Assembly (NCBI GenBank): GCA_943846665.1
Contig: OX044358.1
Location: 1,984,001-2,048,000 of the forward strand
DNA from: Arcticimaribacter sp002477625
GTDB taxonomy: Bacteria > Bacteroidota > Bacteroidia > Flavobacteriales > Flavobacteriaceae
Reading direction: 5' to 3'
Length of the DNA: 64,000 bases
Shown here: positions 17,137 to 26,460 of the stretch, piece by piece
How the letters are laid out: the number at the start of each line of letters is the position of its first letter
Numbering within the stretch: the first letter of the stretch is position 1
Notes under the pieces: model-generated
Database searches by the model: none
Seen by the model: the letters and a program-made list of their open reading frames with translations, nothing else
Told to the model about the DNA's origin: nothing
Program-made: the position numbers and the translations under genes

Positions 17137-18175
17137 GAAGTATTATTTCTAACCGATCTCCTTCGATGAGGTAGTTTCTATTTTGTTTCCCATTAATAAC
17201 AGGCTTTTTGATGCCCTCTTTTAAGACCTTAGACGAAGTAAATATTCGCGCTTCATCCCACAAATTAGCATCTATAAACCCCTGAAGGGTTTTGCTTCCT
17301 CCCTCGACTATTAAGGAATGAATGTTTCTTTGGTGTAAAAAAGCACAAAGCTGATCAAGGATTTTTTTAAAGTCTGATAACACAAGCTCTTTAGATGTTG
17401 TCCTTTTTTTAGTAGAAAAAATCAACGTATCGAATTCATCCCTTAGAACATGCGAATCTTCAGGTATCCTGCCTTGAGGATCAAGAACTATTCTTAAAGG
17501 AGAATTTCCTTGCACCTTTCGAGTTGTAAGGCTGGGGTTGTCATCGATTACAGTTTGTACCCCAACCAAAATACTTTGTTCCTGTGATCTCCAAAGATGA
17601 CTGTACCTCTGGGAAGACTCATTGCTAAGCCAAACAGGTTCGATTTGAGTTCTGTTTTGTTTTAGTGGGGCAATAAAGCCATCGGTGCTTTGTGCCCATT
17701 TCAATAGGATATAAGGTCTTTTCTTTAGGTGAAAAGTAAAAAAGCGTTTATTGATTTCTTGTGCTTCTTGCTCTAAAACTCCAACAAGAACTTCACAGCC
17801 TGCATTTTTTAATTTTTCGACCCCAGCACCATTGACCAATTTGAAGGGATCGAAACAGCCAATAACTACACGGGGTATTTTTGAAGAAATAATAAGGTCG
17901 CTGCAGGGTGGAGTTGCTCCCTGATGGTTACAAGGTTCAAGGTTCACATATAAGGTGCATTCTTTTAAACGTGTTTTGTCTTTTAGATTCTGTATCGCAT
18001 GAACCTCTGCATGTGCTTCCCCCTTTTTCCTATGCCATCCCTCGCTTACTATTTCTCCTTTGAAAACGAGTACGCTTCCAACTAAAGGATTCGGGTAGGT
18101 TTGTCCTAGACCTAATTTTGCTAGATCCAGACAGCGTTGCATAAATTTTATGTGAATAGGATCTTTTTTATTCAT
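17114..18175 (-). CDS. ribD: Bifunctional riboflavin deaminase/reductase RibD
   Basis: Second and third steps of riboflavin synthesis: deamination of diaminohydroxyphosphoribosylaminopyrimidine and side-chain reduction. 353 residues from the ATG at 18175; an upstream in-frame extension has no family similarity and lies in AT-rich DNA. The N-terminal deaminase has zinc motifs HAEVHAI and PCNHQGATPPC; the reductase domain starts near 150 with YILLKWAQSTDGFIA and contains IVEGGSKTLQGFI. No FMN riboswitch is seen upstream. The other rib genes are not nearby. Confidence 0.95.
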   Translation of the reverse strand: MNKKDPIHIKFMQRCLDLAKLGLGQTYPNPLVGSVLVFKGEIVSEGWHRKKGEAHAEVHAIQNLKDKTRLKECTLYVNLEPCNHQGATPPCSDLIISSKIPRVVIGCFDPFKLVNGAGVEKLKNAGCEVLVGVLEQEAQEINKRFFTFHLKKRPYILLKWAQSTDGFIAPLKQNRTQIEPVWLSNESSQRYSHLWRSQEQSILVGVQTVIDDNPSLTTRKVQGNSPLRIVLDPQGRIPEDSHVLRDEFDTLIFSTKKRTTSKELVLSDFKKILDQLCAFLHQRNIHSLIVEGGSKTLQGFIDANLWDEARIFTSSKVLKEGIKKPVINGKQNRNYLIEGDRLEIILPNPQKER

Positions 18176-18230
18176 GCTAAGAATTGAAATAGTATTATTT
18201 TTAGAAAGTATAAAAATACTAAAGAATTGA

Positions 18231-18716
18231 ATGAAGATGATCATTATTAGAGAAGTATTAGAAAAAGATAATGCTGATTTGGCTTCAGTGATCCGACAAG
18301 TCCTTGTCGAAATAGGAGTCCCAAAAGTGGGAACCGCCTATGCCGATCCAGAATTGGATTATATGCACAAAACGTATTTAAAAGATCGGGCTGCATATTT
18401 TGTTTTAGAAGAAAACGGAACACTCCTTGGAGGTGCTGGGATTGCACCCCTTCAGGGGGGTGATCCTACTGTTTGTGAATTACAAAAAATGTACTTCCTA
18501 CCCGAAGCAAGAGGAAAGACTCTAGGAGAAAAAATGATTGATCACTGTTTGAGTTATGCAAAAGAGCAGCATTTCAAAACTTGTTATCTGGAGACCTTGC
18601 CCTATATGAAAGCCGCTCAAAAACTCTATCTCAAAAAAGGTTTTGAATACATCGATGGACCGATGGGTTCAACAGGTCATACTTCTTGTAATGTTTGGCT
18701 TACTAAAAAATTGTAA
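18231..18716 (+). CDS. GNAT N-acetyltransferase
   Basis: 161 residues with a GNAT fold. Visible: IREVLEKDNADLASVIRQVL at the N-terminus, GGAGIAPLQGGDPTVCELQKMYFLPEARG, whose last residues approach the acetyl-CoA loop (EARGKTLGEKM replaces the classical RGxGxG/A), and AAQKLYLKKGFEYI. Substrate unknown. Starts at ATG 18231 or at a second ATG two codons on. It abuts prmC with no gap, suggesting co-transcription with the prmC-ligA group. Confidence 0.88.
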   Translation: MKMIIIREVLEKDNADLASVIRQVLVEIGVPKVGTAYADPELDYMHKTYLKDRAAYFVLEENGTLLGGAGIAPLQGGDPTVCELQKMYFLPEARGKTLGEKMIDHCLSYAKEQHFKTCYLETLPYMKAAQKLYLKKGFEYIDGPMGSTGHTSCNVWLTKKL

Positions 18717-19571
18717 ATGACATTAATTGAATTTAGATCCTATTTCAGGACTCAATTAAAGGATGTTTATGTTCTTGAAGAATGTGATGATTTTTTGAAA
18801 CGTCTAATGCAGGCTTATTTTAAATGGGAACCCATTAAAATTGGTTTAGATCCAAATTATAAACTCACCTCAGTAGAAGAAGAGAAGCTGAAGCTAGCTT
18901 TGATTGAATTGAAAAAAGAAAGACCCTTACAGTACATATTGGGAACTGCTTATTTTCTAGATTTAGAACTTGAAGTAAATGCAGCTGTTTTAATTCCCAG
19001 ACCCGAAACTGAAGAATTGGTTCATTGGATTTTATCAGGAGAAGAAAAACAAAACCCCTTAACAATATTGGATATAGGCACGGGGAGTGGTTGTATTGCT
19101 ATTTCATTAAAAAAAGCTGCTCAACAATGGAATGTTGCAGCGCTGGATGTTTCAGAACAAGCACTCGAAGTTGCGGGCAGAAATGCTAGTAAAAATCAAA
19201 CTCCCATTCAATTTCACCTTGAAGATATCTTAGTTAAGAAACAGTGGTTGACTCCTTTAGATGTTATTGTTTCAAACCCTCCCTATGTAGTACCCTCAGA
19301 AAAAGCGCAGATGCTAGCTAATGTTTTAGAAAACGAACCCGATTTGGCACTTTTTGTACCAGAAGAAGAGCCGTTACTTTTTTATAAAAGAATCATCGAG
19401 TTTGCAGAGCAAAACCTAAAACCTTCTGGAGCACTTTACTTTGAGATTAATCCTATTTTTGTTGATGAACTTGTAACTTTTTTTAAAAAGTTTACCTTTG
19501 AATCTGTTGAGGTTCGAAACGATTACTTGAATCGTCCAAGGATGATTAAAGCCATTAAAAGCAGTATATAG
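18717..19571 (+). CDS. prmC: Peptide chain release factor N5-glutamine methyltransferase
   Basis: Methylates the Gln of the GGQ motif in release factors RF1/RF2, needed for efficient termination. 284 residues. A helical N-terminal domain precedes a Rossmann methyltransferase with IPRPETEELVHWIL, the SAM motif LDIGTGSGCIAISL and the catalytic VSNPPYV near 185. prfA is not adjacent. The start ATG follows directly on the acetyltransferase stop. Confidence 0.95.
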   Translation: MTLIEFRSYFRTQLKDVYVLEECDDFLKRLMQAYFKWEPIKIGLDPNYKLTSVEEEKLKLALIELKKERPLQYILGTAYFLDLELEVNAAVLIPRPETEELVHWILSGEEKQNPLTILDIGTGSGCIAISLKKAAQQWNVAALDVSEQALEVAGRNASKNQTPIQFHLEDILVKKQWLTPLDVIVSNPPYVVPSEKAQMLANVLENEPDLALFVPEEEPLLFYKRIIEFAEQNLKPSGALYFEINPIFVDELVTFFKKFTFESVEVRNDYLNRPRMIKAIKSSI

Positions 19572-19572
19572 T

Positions 19573-21570
19573 ATGACGAATGCCCAAGAAAAGATTGAAG
19601 GTTTACGTTCAAAATTACATCAGTATAATTTTGAATATTATGTCAATGATACAAGTTTGATAAGCGATTTTGAGTTTGATCAATTGATGAAAGAGCTTCA
19701 AGACTTAGAAGCGCTGCACCCTGAATTTTATGATTCAAATTCACCTTCTCAACGCGTTGGAGGTCAAATTACTAAAAACTTTGAAACAATAACCCATGCA
19801 GAGCGTATGTACTCTTTAGGGAATACCTATTCTGAAGAAGAGATTCGAGAATGGGTCGATCGCATTATTAAAAATCTTGATGGGGAAATACCAACATTTA
19901 CCTGTGAATTGAAATATGACGGCGCATCAATCAATCTTACCTACGAAAAGGGCGTATTGCTTAGAGCTGTAACTCGCGGAGATGGAACTCAGGGTGATGA
20001 TGTGACAATGAACATCAAAACCATTCCGAATGTCCCCCTCAAGTTACAGGGGAATTTTCCTGACTTATTTGAGATTCGTGGAGAAATCGTAATGCCCCTG
20101 GCAGGTTTTGAAGCCCTTAACAAAAAACGAGTTGAGGCTGGAGAAGAACCGTATATGAATCCCAGAAATACCGCTTCTGGCTCATTGAAACTTCAAGACA
20201 GTAGCGAAACGGCTCAACGCCCGTTAAGCTGTTTGTTATATGCATTGGTTGGTAAAAATCTTGGCTTTAAGAGCCATTACAATGCTCTAGTTGAAGCGCG
20301 ATCATGGGGTTTTACTGTTCCTGACACCTTAGTTCAAGCGGATTCTATACAAGGTATTTTACATTATATAAATGAATGGGAAAATAAAAGAGACCAACTG
20401 CCGTATGAGATCGACGGAATTGTAATAAAAGTTAATGATTTAAAACATCAAGAGCTCCTTGGTTTTACTTCAAAATCTCCCCGTTGGGCTATTTCGTATA
20501 AGTATCAAGCCGAACAGGCGACTACTACTCTAGAGACCGTAAGTTATCAAGTGGGCAGAACGGGTGCCATTACACCAGTTGCAAATTTAACTCCTGTATT
20601 ACTTTCCGGTACTACTGTCAAACGGGCTTCCTTACATAATGCAGATCAAATAGCGAAACTAGATTTACGCTTAGGTGATCGAGTTTATGTAGAAAAAGGG
20701 GGGGAGATCATTCCTAAGATAGTTGGTGTAGACCACAGGATGAGAGGATTAATAGAACATCGAGTTACCTATATAGAGAATTGCCCAGATTGTGAGGCTA
20801 CCTTGGTTCGAATTGCTGGCGAAGCTCAGCACTATTGTCCGAATACTACTGGATGTGCAACTCAAATTATTGGTAAAATGCAACACTATATCGGCCGAAC
20901 TGCAATGGATATTGAAGGTTTGGGAGGCGAAACAGTCGCTTTGTTGTTTAACGAAGGTTTGGTAAACAATATAGCAGATTTATATGCGCTGAAAGAGGAA
21001 GCGTTATTGCCCTTAGAACGTATGGCTCAAAAGTCAGTTGACAATTTATTGTTAGGGGTAGAAGCTTCTAAAAAACAGCCTTTTGCAAAAGTGTTATTTG
21101 GACTGGGGATTCGTTTTGTCGGAGCTACTGTAGCCAAACGACTAGCATCACATTTTGGTTCCATGTCCAAGCTGATGCAAGCGACAGAAGAAGAGCTGAT
21201 AGCTGTTGATGATATAGGCGTTCGAATTGCACAAAGTTTGGTGCACTATTTTCAAATTCCAACTAATCGAGAATTAGTGGAACGATTAACACAGTTTGGT
21301 GTTCAAATGGAAAATGAAACGCTTGCATTAACTTCAAATGTATTGGAGGGAAAGAATATAGTAGTGAGCGGTGTTTTCGAAACACTGTCTCGAAATGAAC
21401 TTAAGGCAATGATTGAAGAGCACGGAGGGAAAGTTTCAAGTTCAATTTCTTCGAAAACTTCTTTTATTGTTGCAGGAGAGGGCATGGGGCCTAGCAAAAA
21501 GGTTAAGTCTGAGAAGTTAGCAATCCCCCTGATGACGGAGTCTTTATTCTTGGATTTGTTAGATTCATAA
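19573..21570 (+). CDS. ligA: NAD-dependent DNA ligase
   Basis: Seals nicks during replication and repair. 665 residues, full length. Domains in order: Ia, adenylation domain with catalytic Lys114 in CELKYDGASI, OB fold, a zinc finger (CPDCEATL... CPNTTGC), helix-hairpin-helix repeats (about 430-580), and a C-terminal BRCT domain (about 590-665, GKNIVVSGVFETLSRNELK). Nothing is missing. It starts 1 base after prmC. Confidence 0.98.
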   Translation: MTNAQEKIEGLRSKLHQYNFEYYVNDTSLISDFEFDQLMKELQDLEALHPEFYDSNSPSQRVGGQITKNFETITHAERMYSLGNTYSEEEIREWVDRIIKNLDGEIPTFTCELKYDGASINLTYEKGVLLRAVTRGDGTQGDDVTMNIKTIPNVPLKLQGNFPDLFEIRGEIVMPLAGFEALNKKRVEAGEEPYMNPRNTASGSLKLQDSSETAQRPLSCLLYALVGKNLGFKSHYNALVEARSWGFTVPDTLVQADSIQGILHYINEWENKRDQLPYEIDGIVIKVNDLKHQELLGFTSKSPRWAISYKYQAEQATTTLETVSYQVGRTGAITPVANLTPVLLSGTTVKRASLHNADQIAKLDLRLGDRVYVEKGGEIIPKIVGVDHRMRGLIEHRVTYIENCPDCEATLVRIAGEAQHYCPNTTGCATQIIGKMQHYIGRTAMDIEGLGGETVALLFNEGLVNNIADLYALKEEALLPLERMAQKSVDNLLLGVEASKKQPFAKVLFGLGIRFVGATVAKRLASHFGSMSKLMQATEEELIAVDDIGVRIAQSLVHYFQIPTNRELVERLTQFGVQMENETLALTSNVLEGKNIVVSGVFETLSRNELKAMIEEHGGKVSSSISSKTSFIVAGEGMGPSKKVKSEKLAIPLMTESLFLDLLDS

Positions 21571-21629
21571 CACTTCAAAGCTTTTTTAAACAAAAACACT
21601 ATTTTATTATGTCGGGACTGGGGTTTTGG

Positions 21630-21637
21630 TATTTTTG
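21630..21637 (+). promoter_or_regulatory. Probable -7 box before the DUF6913 gene (TATTTTTG)
   Basis: A perfect TAnnTTTG 23 bases before the ATG at 21661, in the only gap between ligA and dapA. It suggests that DUF6913-dapA form their own transcription unit. Confidence 0.4.
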
Positions 21638-21660
21638 TATTTCAAAATTAGACGAGTTTG

Positions 21661-22167
21661 ATGAGTAAGCTTTTGCGCAAGTGGGTTTTTGAAAAAGAGT
21701 TGGACAAAAGTATGTCCAGCAAGCAACTTGATGCGTCTTTTAAAATCAATAAAATTGCTATTTTGGTTGACCCCATTACAGCAGTTGACAGTAAGTTTCT
21801 TTTAAACCTAGCCAAGATGTTTAAGATTTCTGAGCTACAAGTTAGTCTATTGTTGTTGAATAAAAACGCTGAATTAGAAAAGCAATATCAACAAATATTC
21901 AACCCGCAAGAAGTCAATTTCTGGGGGAGTTTTAAAGGAGAGCTGTTGAACTTTTGTGAGTCAGAGTACGATTTATTGATTAACTATTACAACAAGATTG
22001 ATCACGATTTCTCACTCATAAGTGTTAGAACTAAACATAAAATAAGTGTTGGATTTTCGGGAGCAGATGAACGAATCAATGACGTTGTATTTGATTTTGA
22101 TCCAAAGGATAAAGAAACCTTTAAAAAGGAATTATTGAAGTATATGAATATTTTAAATAAAATATAA
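21661..22167 (+). CDS. DUF6913 conserved protein
   Basis: 168 residues, no signal peptide or membrane segment. I recognise it as the DUF6913 family, commonly found next to dapA in Flavobacteriia; function unknown. An alternating pattern (IAILVDPITAVDSKFLLNLAKMF, then LQVSLLLLNKN, and YDLLINYYNKIDHDFSLISVRTKHKISVGFSG) looks like a small alpha/beta domain. The start ATG is at 21661 (an in-frame TTG lies directly before it). The stop codon abuts the GTG of dapA, so the two are probably translationally coupled. Confidence 0.8.
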   Translation: MSKLLRKWVFEKELDKSMSSKQLDASFKINKIAILVDPITAVDSKFLLNLAKMFKISELQVSLLLLNKNAELEKQYQQIFNPQEVNFWGSFKGELLNFCESEYDLLINYYNKIDHDFSLISVRTKHKISVGFSGADERINDVVFDFDPKDKETFKKELLKYMNILNKI

Positions 22168-23046
22168 GTGGAATTTTTAAAAGGATCTGGAGTTGCTATG
22201 ATTACTCCTTTTGATGAAGAAGGACGAGTAGATTACCCTGCGGTAAAAGGTGTTGTTGACCATATCATCAGTGGCGGTATTGACTATATCGTTCTCATGG
22301 GAACTACCGCTGAGACAGCGACATTAACCTCAGAGGAACGTGCCAAAGTTGTTGCCTTGATTGTTGAGGTTGTAGCTGATAGAGTTCCCCTGATTTTAGG
22401 GATTGGAGGGAATAACACGCAAGTAGTTGTAGACACGATCAAACAAACCGACCTTACAGCCTTCAAAGCCCTCATGTCTGTATGCCCTTATTATACACGT
22501 CCAAGTCAAGAAGGGATTTACCAGCACTTCAAGCACATAGCCACGGCTGCTCCTATTCCAGTAATCTTGTATAATGTCCCGGCTCGAACCGGTGTCTCCA
22601 TATCGAACGAAACAACAGTTCGTTTGGCGACTGACTGTGCTAACATTATAGCCATAAAAGACGCTACAGGTGATTTAGAGTCTGTAATTGCGCTCTTGGA
22701 TCTTGTGCCGGATGGATTTCATGTGATATCGGGTGATGATGCATTAGCACTCCCTGTTGTTTTATCTGGTGGATCTGGAGTAATTTCAGTTATTGGCGGT
22801 GCATTACCAAATCAAGTTTCAAAAATGATTCGCCTTGCTTTGGAAAATCGAATAGATGAAGCTACGGTATATCACAACCAATTGCTTGAAATGATTGATT
22901 TAATTTTTAGAGAAGGCAACCCAGCCGGAGTTAAAAATTTATCAAAGCATTTAGGCCTCTGTACAGGAAATGTTCGCCTTCCGTTGGTGCCGGCATCGGA
23001 ACCTTTAAGTGTTGCAATTTCAGAAGCTAACAAAGTATTCCTTTAA
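22168..23046 (+). CDS. dapA: 4-hydroxy-tetrahydrodipicolinate synthase
   Basis: Condenses pyruvate with aspartate semialdehyde, the first committed step to lysine and diaminopimelate. 292 residues, full length TIM barrel. The Schiff-base Lys is in IIAIKDATGDLE (about 160-171), the Tyr of the proton relay in VILYNVPARTG, and the GTTAETATL substrate segment is near 45. It starts at GTG 22168, directly after the DUF6913 stop. Confidence 0.97.
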   Translation: MEFLKGSGVAMITPFDEEGRVDYPAVKGVVDHIISGGIDYIVLMGTTAETATLTSEERAKVVALIVEVVADRVPLILGIGGNNTQVVVDTIKQTDLTAFKALMSVCPYYTRPSQEGIYQHFKHIATAAPIPVILYNVPARTGVSISNETTVRLATDCANIIAIKDATGDLESVIALLDLVPDGFHVISGDDALALPVVLSGGSGVISVIGGALPNQVSKMIRLALENRIDEATVYHNQLLEMIDLIFREGNPAGVKNLSKHLGLCTGNVRLPLVPASEPLSVAISEANKVFL

Positions 23047-23137
23047 GTCAGGAAGTTAAAATTTTGACAAATAATAGCGGGAGTTTTTTTTAGCGGTTAC
23101 ATTTGAATTTTAATAGCTCACATTGATTATATTTTAG

Positions 23138-23145
23138 TAGTTTTG
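23138..23145 (+). promoter_or_regulatory. Probable bamD promoter -7 box (TAGTTTTG)
   Basis: A perfect TAnnTTTG 4 bases upstream of the bamD ATG at 23150, in the 103-base gap after dapA. A nearly leaderless transcript for bamD-rpoZ-coaBC-porD is implied. Confidence 0.45.
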
Positions 23146-23149
23146 CATC

Positions 23150-23974
23150 ATGTTTTTAAAAACCATCAAATCAACCGTAGTTTTTGCGTTATTTCTTTCA
23201 TTCTTAAGCTGTAGCGATTACCAAAAAATACTCAATAACCCGGATAATAATCTGAAGTATAAAGCTGCAGAAGAATATTATAAATCTGGATCCTACAGAA
23301 AAGCCAATCGTCTTTTTGAACAAATCGTTCCCTCCTATAGAGGAAAACCTCAGGCGCAAAGAATCATCTACTTTTACGCCAATACTTATTTTCAAGTCAA
23401 AGACTTCAATTTAGCAGCCTATCAATTTGAGAGTTTTGCAAAGTCTTATCCCAAAAGTGATCGCCTACAGGAAGCAAACTTTATGTCGGCCAAGTCATAC
23501 TATATGCTTTCCCCACGCTTTAGCTTGGATCAACAAGATACGTACAAGGCAATCGATAAGTTGCAGATATTTTTAGACAACTATCCCGAGAGCGAATTTA
23601 GTGATGAAGCCAATACGTTAATCGCTGAATTACAGGTTAAACTAGAAAAAAAGTCTTTTGAAATTAGTAAAAAATATTACACCATACGAGATTATAAAGC
23701 TGCAATGAATTCCTTTGACAACTTCATCAGCGACTATCCCGGGACACAATTTAAGGAAGAAGCATTATACTATAAATTCCTTTCTAACTTCGAATTGGCA
23801 ATAAACAGTATCTTTACGCTAAAGAAAGAGCGTTTGGCTGAAGCCAAAGAAATAGGAAATACCCTTTTACGATACTTTCCAGAGTCTATATTTCTTCAAG
23901 ACGTTGACCGAAAATTTGAAAATATAGAAAAGGAACTTACCCTTATAGATCAATTCACAACTAACACAAAATAG
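23150..23974 (+). CDS. bamD: Outer membrane protein assembly factor BamD
   Basis: Lipoprotein of the BAM complex that works with BamA to insert beta-barrel proteins in the outer membrane. 274 residues. A signal peptide ends in the lipobox LSFLSC (Cys21). The rest is made of tetratricopeptide-like repeats: YKAAEEYYKSGSYRKANRLFEQIV, YANTYFQVKDFNLAAYQFESF, and YPESEFSDEANTLIAEL. Order bamD-rpoZ-coaBC-DUF4835-recN is the conserved flavobacterial arrangement. Confidence 0.95.
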   Translation: MFLKTIKSTVVFALFLSFLSCSDYQKILNNPDNNLKYKAAEEYYKSGSYRKANRLFEQIVPSYRGKPQAQRIIYFYANTYFQVKDFNLAAYQFESFAKSYPKSDRLQEANFMSAKSYYMLSPRFSLDQQDTYKAIDKLQIFLDNYPESEFSDEANTLIAELQVKLEKKSFEISKKYYTIRDYKAAMNSFDNFISDYPGTQFKEEALYYKFLSNFELAINSIFTLKKERLAEAKEIGNTLLRYFPESIFLQDVDRKFENIEKELTLIDQFTTNTK

Positions 23975-23979
23975 CTAGG

Positions 23980-24300
23980 ATGACAAAGTACAGAGAATCA
24001 AAAGCACCCATTACGACAACAACCTACGATAAAAATTTAGTAGAAGGAGAAACAGATAATATATACGAAGCGTTATCGATCATCTCTAAACGTGCGATGC
24101 AAATCAATTTAGACATCAAAAAAGAATTGCACGAAAAGCTTGAGGAATTTGCTACCCACAACGATAGCTTAGAAGAGATTTTTGAAAACAAAGAGCAAAT
24201 TGAAGTTTCTAAATTCTATGAAAGCCTTCCAAAGCCACATGCATTGGCGGTAGAAGAATGGCTGCAAAACCGCGTATACCACAGAAAAACAGAACAATAA
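23980..24300 (+). CDS. rpoZ: DNA-directed RNA polymerase omega subunit, Bacteroidota type
   Basis: 106 residues. It binds the RNA polymerase beta' subunit and aids assembly. The Bacteroidota omega is divergent from E. coli RpoZ, but the core helix DNIYEALSIISKRAMQI corresponds to the family motif (N-x-Y-x-x-x-x-x-x-x-x-R-A). The position between bamD and coaBC is the standard context. It lies 5 bases after bamD and 6 before coaBC. Confidence 0.9.
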   Translation: MTKYRESKAPITTTTYDKNLVEGETDNIYEALSIISKRAMQINLDIKKELHEKLEEFATHNDSLEEIFENKEQIEVSKFYESLPKPHALAVEEWLQNRVYHRKTEQ

Positions 24301-24306
24301 CAGCAG

Positions 24307-25524
24307 ATGTCTTTGTTCAGCGGTAAAAAAATCCTCTTGGGTATCTCAGGCGGAATAGCGGCTTACAAAACTCCTATGCTCGTTCGAGCTTTTATCAAAC
24401 AAGGTGCGGAGGTTCGGGTTATTATGACCCCTTCCTCCAAAGACTTTGTTACTCCATTAACACTTGCTACGGTTTCTCAAAACCCAGTCTATTCTTCCTT
24501 TATTGCGGAAGATCAAGACAACCCACTCTGGAATAACCATGTTGAAATGGCACTTTGGGCGGATTATATGCTCATTGCTCCAGCTACTTCGAACACCATA
24601 GCTTCCATTGCGCAAGCCCGTTGTACCAACTTATTATTAGCGGCCTATCTTTCTTCACAATGCGAAGTTTTCGTAGCTCCGGCGATGGATTTAGATATGT
24701 ATGCACATCCTGCGAATCAAAAAAACTTAGCGACTCTATCTGCCAATGGTGTTGTAGTACTCCCAACCGAAGAGGGGTTCTTGGCGAGCGGCCTAGAGGG
24801 AAAAGGGCGTATGCAAGAGCCGGAAGATATGGTATCCTTTATGGAAAATCATATTTCCAAACAACTCCCTTTGTTTGGGAAGAAAGTTGTAATCACAGCC
24901 GGTCCTACCTACGAATCCATAGATCCTGTTCGCTTTATTGGAAATAATTCCTCCGGTAAAATGGGTTTCGAATTGGCCAAGCAAGCCGCAGCTCTTGGAG
25001 CTGTGGTTGTTTTGATCAGTGGACCATCTGCATTGGATGTAGATCATGCTAAGATTACGGTCGTTAAGGTTACTACGGCTGAACAAATGTTCGAAGCGTC
25101 CAAACTACATTATACTGATGCTGCTATTTTTATTGCATCTGCAGCTGTTGCCGATTTTAAGCCTGATACCCATGCGACTCAGAAAATAAAAAAAGAAACC
25201 AACTTCAATCAAATAAATCTAATCCCAACTCCTGATATCTTAGCTCATTTAGGGGCTACCAAAGGAAAGCAGTTTTTAGTCGGATTTGCTCTTGAAACAG
25301 AAAATGAGCTTGAGAATGCTCAGGCTAAACTAGAACGAAAGAATTTAGATGCCATTGTCTTGAACTCATTGAATGATCTCAATGCTGGTTTTGGTGGAGA
25401 TCAAAATAAAATCACTTATCTTCAACCGAATGCCGAACCAATTGCATTCGAGTTAAAAACAAAGACAGCAGTTGCAGTTGATGTTTTTGATCAAATCTTG
25501 CTAGCTTATGAAAAGACTTCTTAA
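24307..25524 (+). CDS. coaBC: Bifunctional phosphopantothenoylcysteine decarboxylase/phosphopantothenate-cysteine ligase
   Basis: Two steps of coenzyme A synthesis. 405 residues. The N-terminal CoaC flavoprotein has ILLGISGGIAAYKTPMLVR, the His region LWNNHVEMALWADYMLIAPAT and the substrate segment PAMDLDMYAHPA. The C-terminal CoaB domain starts at about 190 (KKVVITAGPTYESIDPVRFI) and includes AAVADFKP and the Lys-rich KIKKE. It overlaps the DUF4835 gene by 17 bases. The last enzyme of the pathway, coaE, is also in this window. Confidence 0.97.
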   Translation: MSLFSGKKILLGISGGIAAYKTPMLVRAFIKQGAEVRVIMTPSSKDFVTPLTLATVSQNPVYSSFIAEDQDNPLWNNHVEMALWADYMLIAPATSNTIASIAQARCTNLLLAAYLSSQCEVFVAPAMDLDMYAHPANQKNLATLSANGVVVLPTEEGFLASGLEGKGRMQEPEDMVSFMENHISKQLPLFGKKVVITAGPTYESIDPVRFIGNNSSGKMGFELAKQAAALGAVVVLISGPSALDVDHAKITVVKVTTAEQMFEASKLHYTDAAIFIASAAVADFKPDTHATQKIKKETNFNQINLIPTPDILAHLGATKGKQFLVGFALETENELENAQAKLERKNLDAIVLNSLNDLNAGFGGDQNKITYLQPNAEPIAFELKTKTAVAVDVFDQILLAYEKTS

Positions 25525-26398
25525 CCTCTACGCACTCCTTTTTTTGGTTGTACTTGGGAATGCCCAAGAAATTAATTTTGAAATTGTTGTTAATTCGGAT
25601 TTGGTTAATCAAACCAATCAACAGGTTTTTAAAACCCTAGAAACGAGTATTACTGAATTTATGGTCAATAAAGCCTGGACCAATCAGGATCGAGCCAATG
25701 AGGAAAAACTAGATTGTAGTATGGTGCTCAACCTCACAGGCTATAGCGGGAGCCAATTTGAAGGAACACTTCAGGTTCAAATTCAACGCCCAGTATTCAA
25801 CACCAATTATAAAACGCCCATTCTCAATCACCTCGACAAGGATATTAGTTTTAGTTATCAAGAATTTCAGCCTCTTTTTTATAACACATCTACCTATGAG
25901 TCTAATCTAGTCTCCTTACTGAGTTTTTATGCTTTTATTAGTTTAGGAATGGAAGCGGATACCTTTCAAGAAAATGGAGGTAGCCCATTTTATGCTGTAG
26001 CGCAACAAATAGCAAATTTAGCTGGTCAGAATCAGAAAAAAGGATGGAATCAAGCTGATGGAAATCGGAATCGATATTGGTTGATCGAAACCTTGCAGTC
26101 CAATACCTTTAAAGAATATAGAACGGCAATGTATGAATACCACCGCAAGGGACTTGACCTTATGACAGAAAACCCTTCCCAAGCCAAGCAAAACATAATG
26201 AATTCTATTCAAGGGCTGAATCGGTTGTATTCCCGAAGACCAAATGCTTTTTTAAACCAAATATTTTTTGATGCAAAGGCAGATGAAATTGTCGATATAT
26301 TCTCTGATGGACCCAAAGTAGAATTTCAAAGAACACTGGATTTACTCAATAAAATAGCGCCCTTCTTTGGTCCCCAATGGAAACGCATTAAATACTAA
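25508..26398 (+). CDS. porD: DUF4835 family protein, type IX secretion PorD-like
   Basis: 296 residues with a signal peptide (MKRLLNLYALLFLVVLGNAQ, cleaved after AQ), so periplasmic or outer-membrane associated. The family (DUF4835) has been named PorD as a component linked to the type IX secretion system of Bacteroidota. Visible conserved pieces: AQEINFEIVVNSDLVNQTNQQVFKTLE, and a long central region rich in aromatic residues. No cluster of other por genes is here, so the role is taken from the family. It overlaps coaBC by 17 bases. Confidence 0.85.
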   Translation: MKRLLNLYALLFLVVLGNAQEINFEIVVNSDLVNQTNQQVFKTLETSITEFMVNKAWTNQDRANEEKLDCSMVLNLTGYSGSQFEGTLQVQIQRPVFNTNYKTPILNHLDKDISFSYQEFQPLFYNTSTYESNLVSLLSFYAFISLGMEADTFQENGGSPFYAVAQQIANLAGQNQKKGWNQADGNRNRYWLIETLQSNTFKEYRTAMYEYHRKGLDLMTENPSQAKQNIMNSIQGLNRLYSRRPNAFLNQIFFDAKADEIVDIFSDGPKVEFQRTLDLLNKIAPFFGPQWKRIKY

Positions 26399-26430
26399 GC
26401 GAATTTCTTTAAATTAGCTCGTTTGTGATT

Positions 26431-26438
26431 TATCTTTG
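26431..26438 (+). promoter_or_regulatory. Probable recN promoter -7 box (TATCTTTG)
   Basis: A perfect TAnnTTTG 22 bases before the GTG of recN at 26461, in the gap after the DUF4835 gene. Confidence 0.4.
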
Positions 26439-26460
26439 GGATTCATAAACCTCAATTACA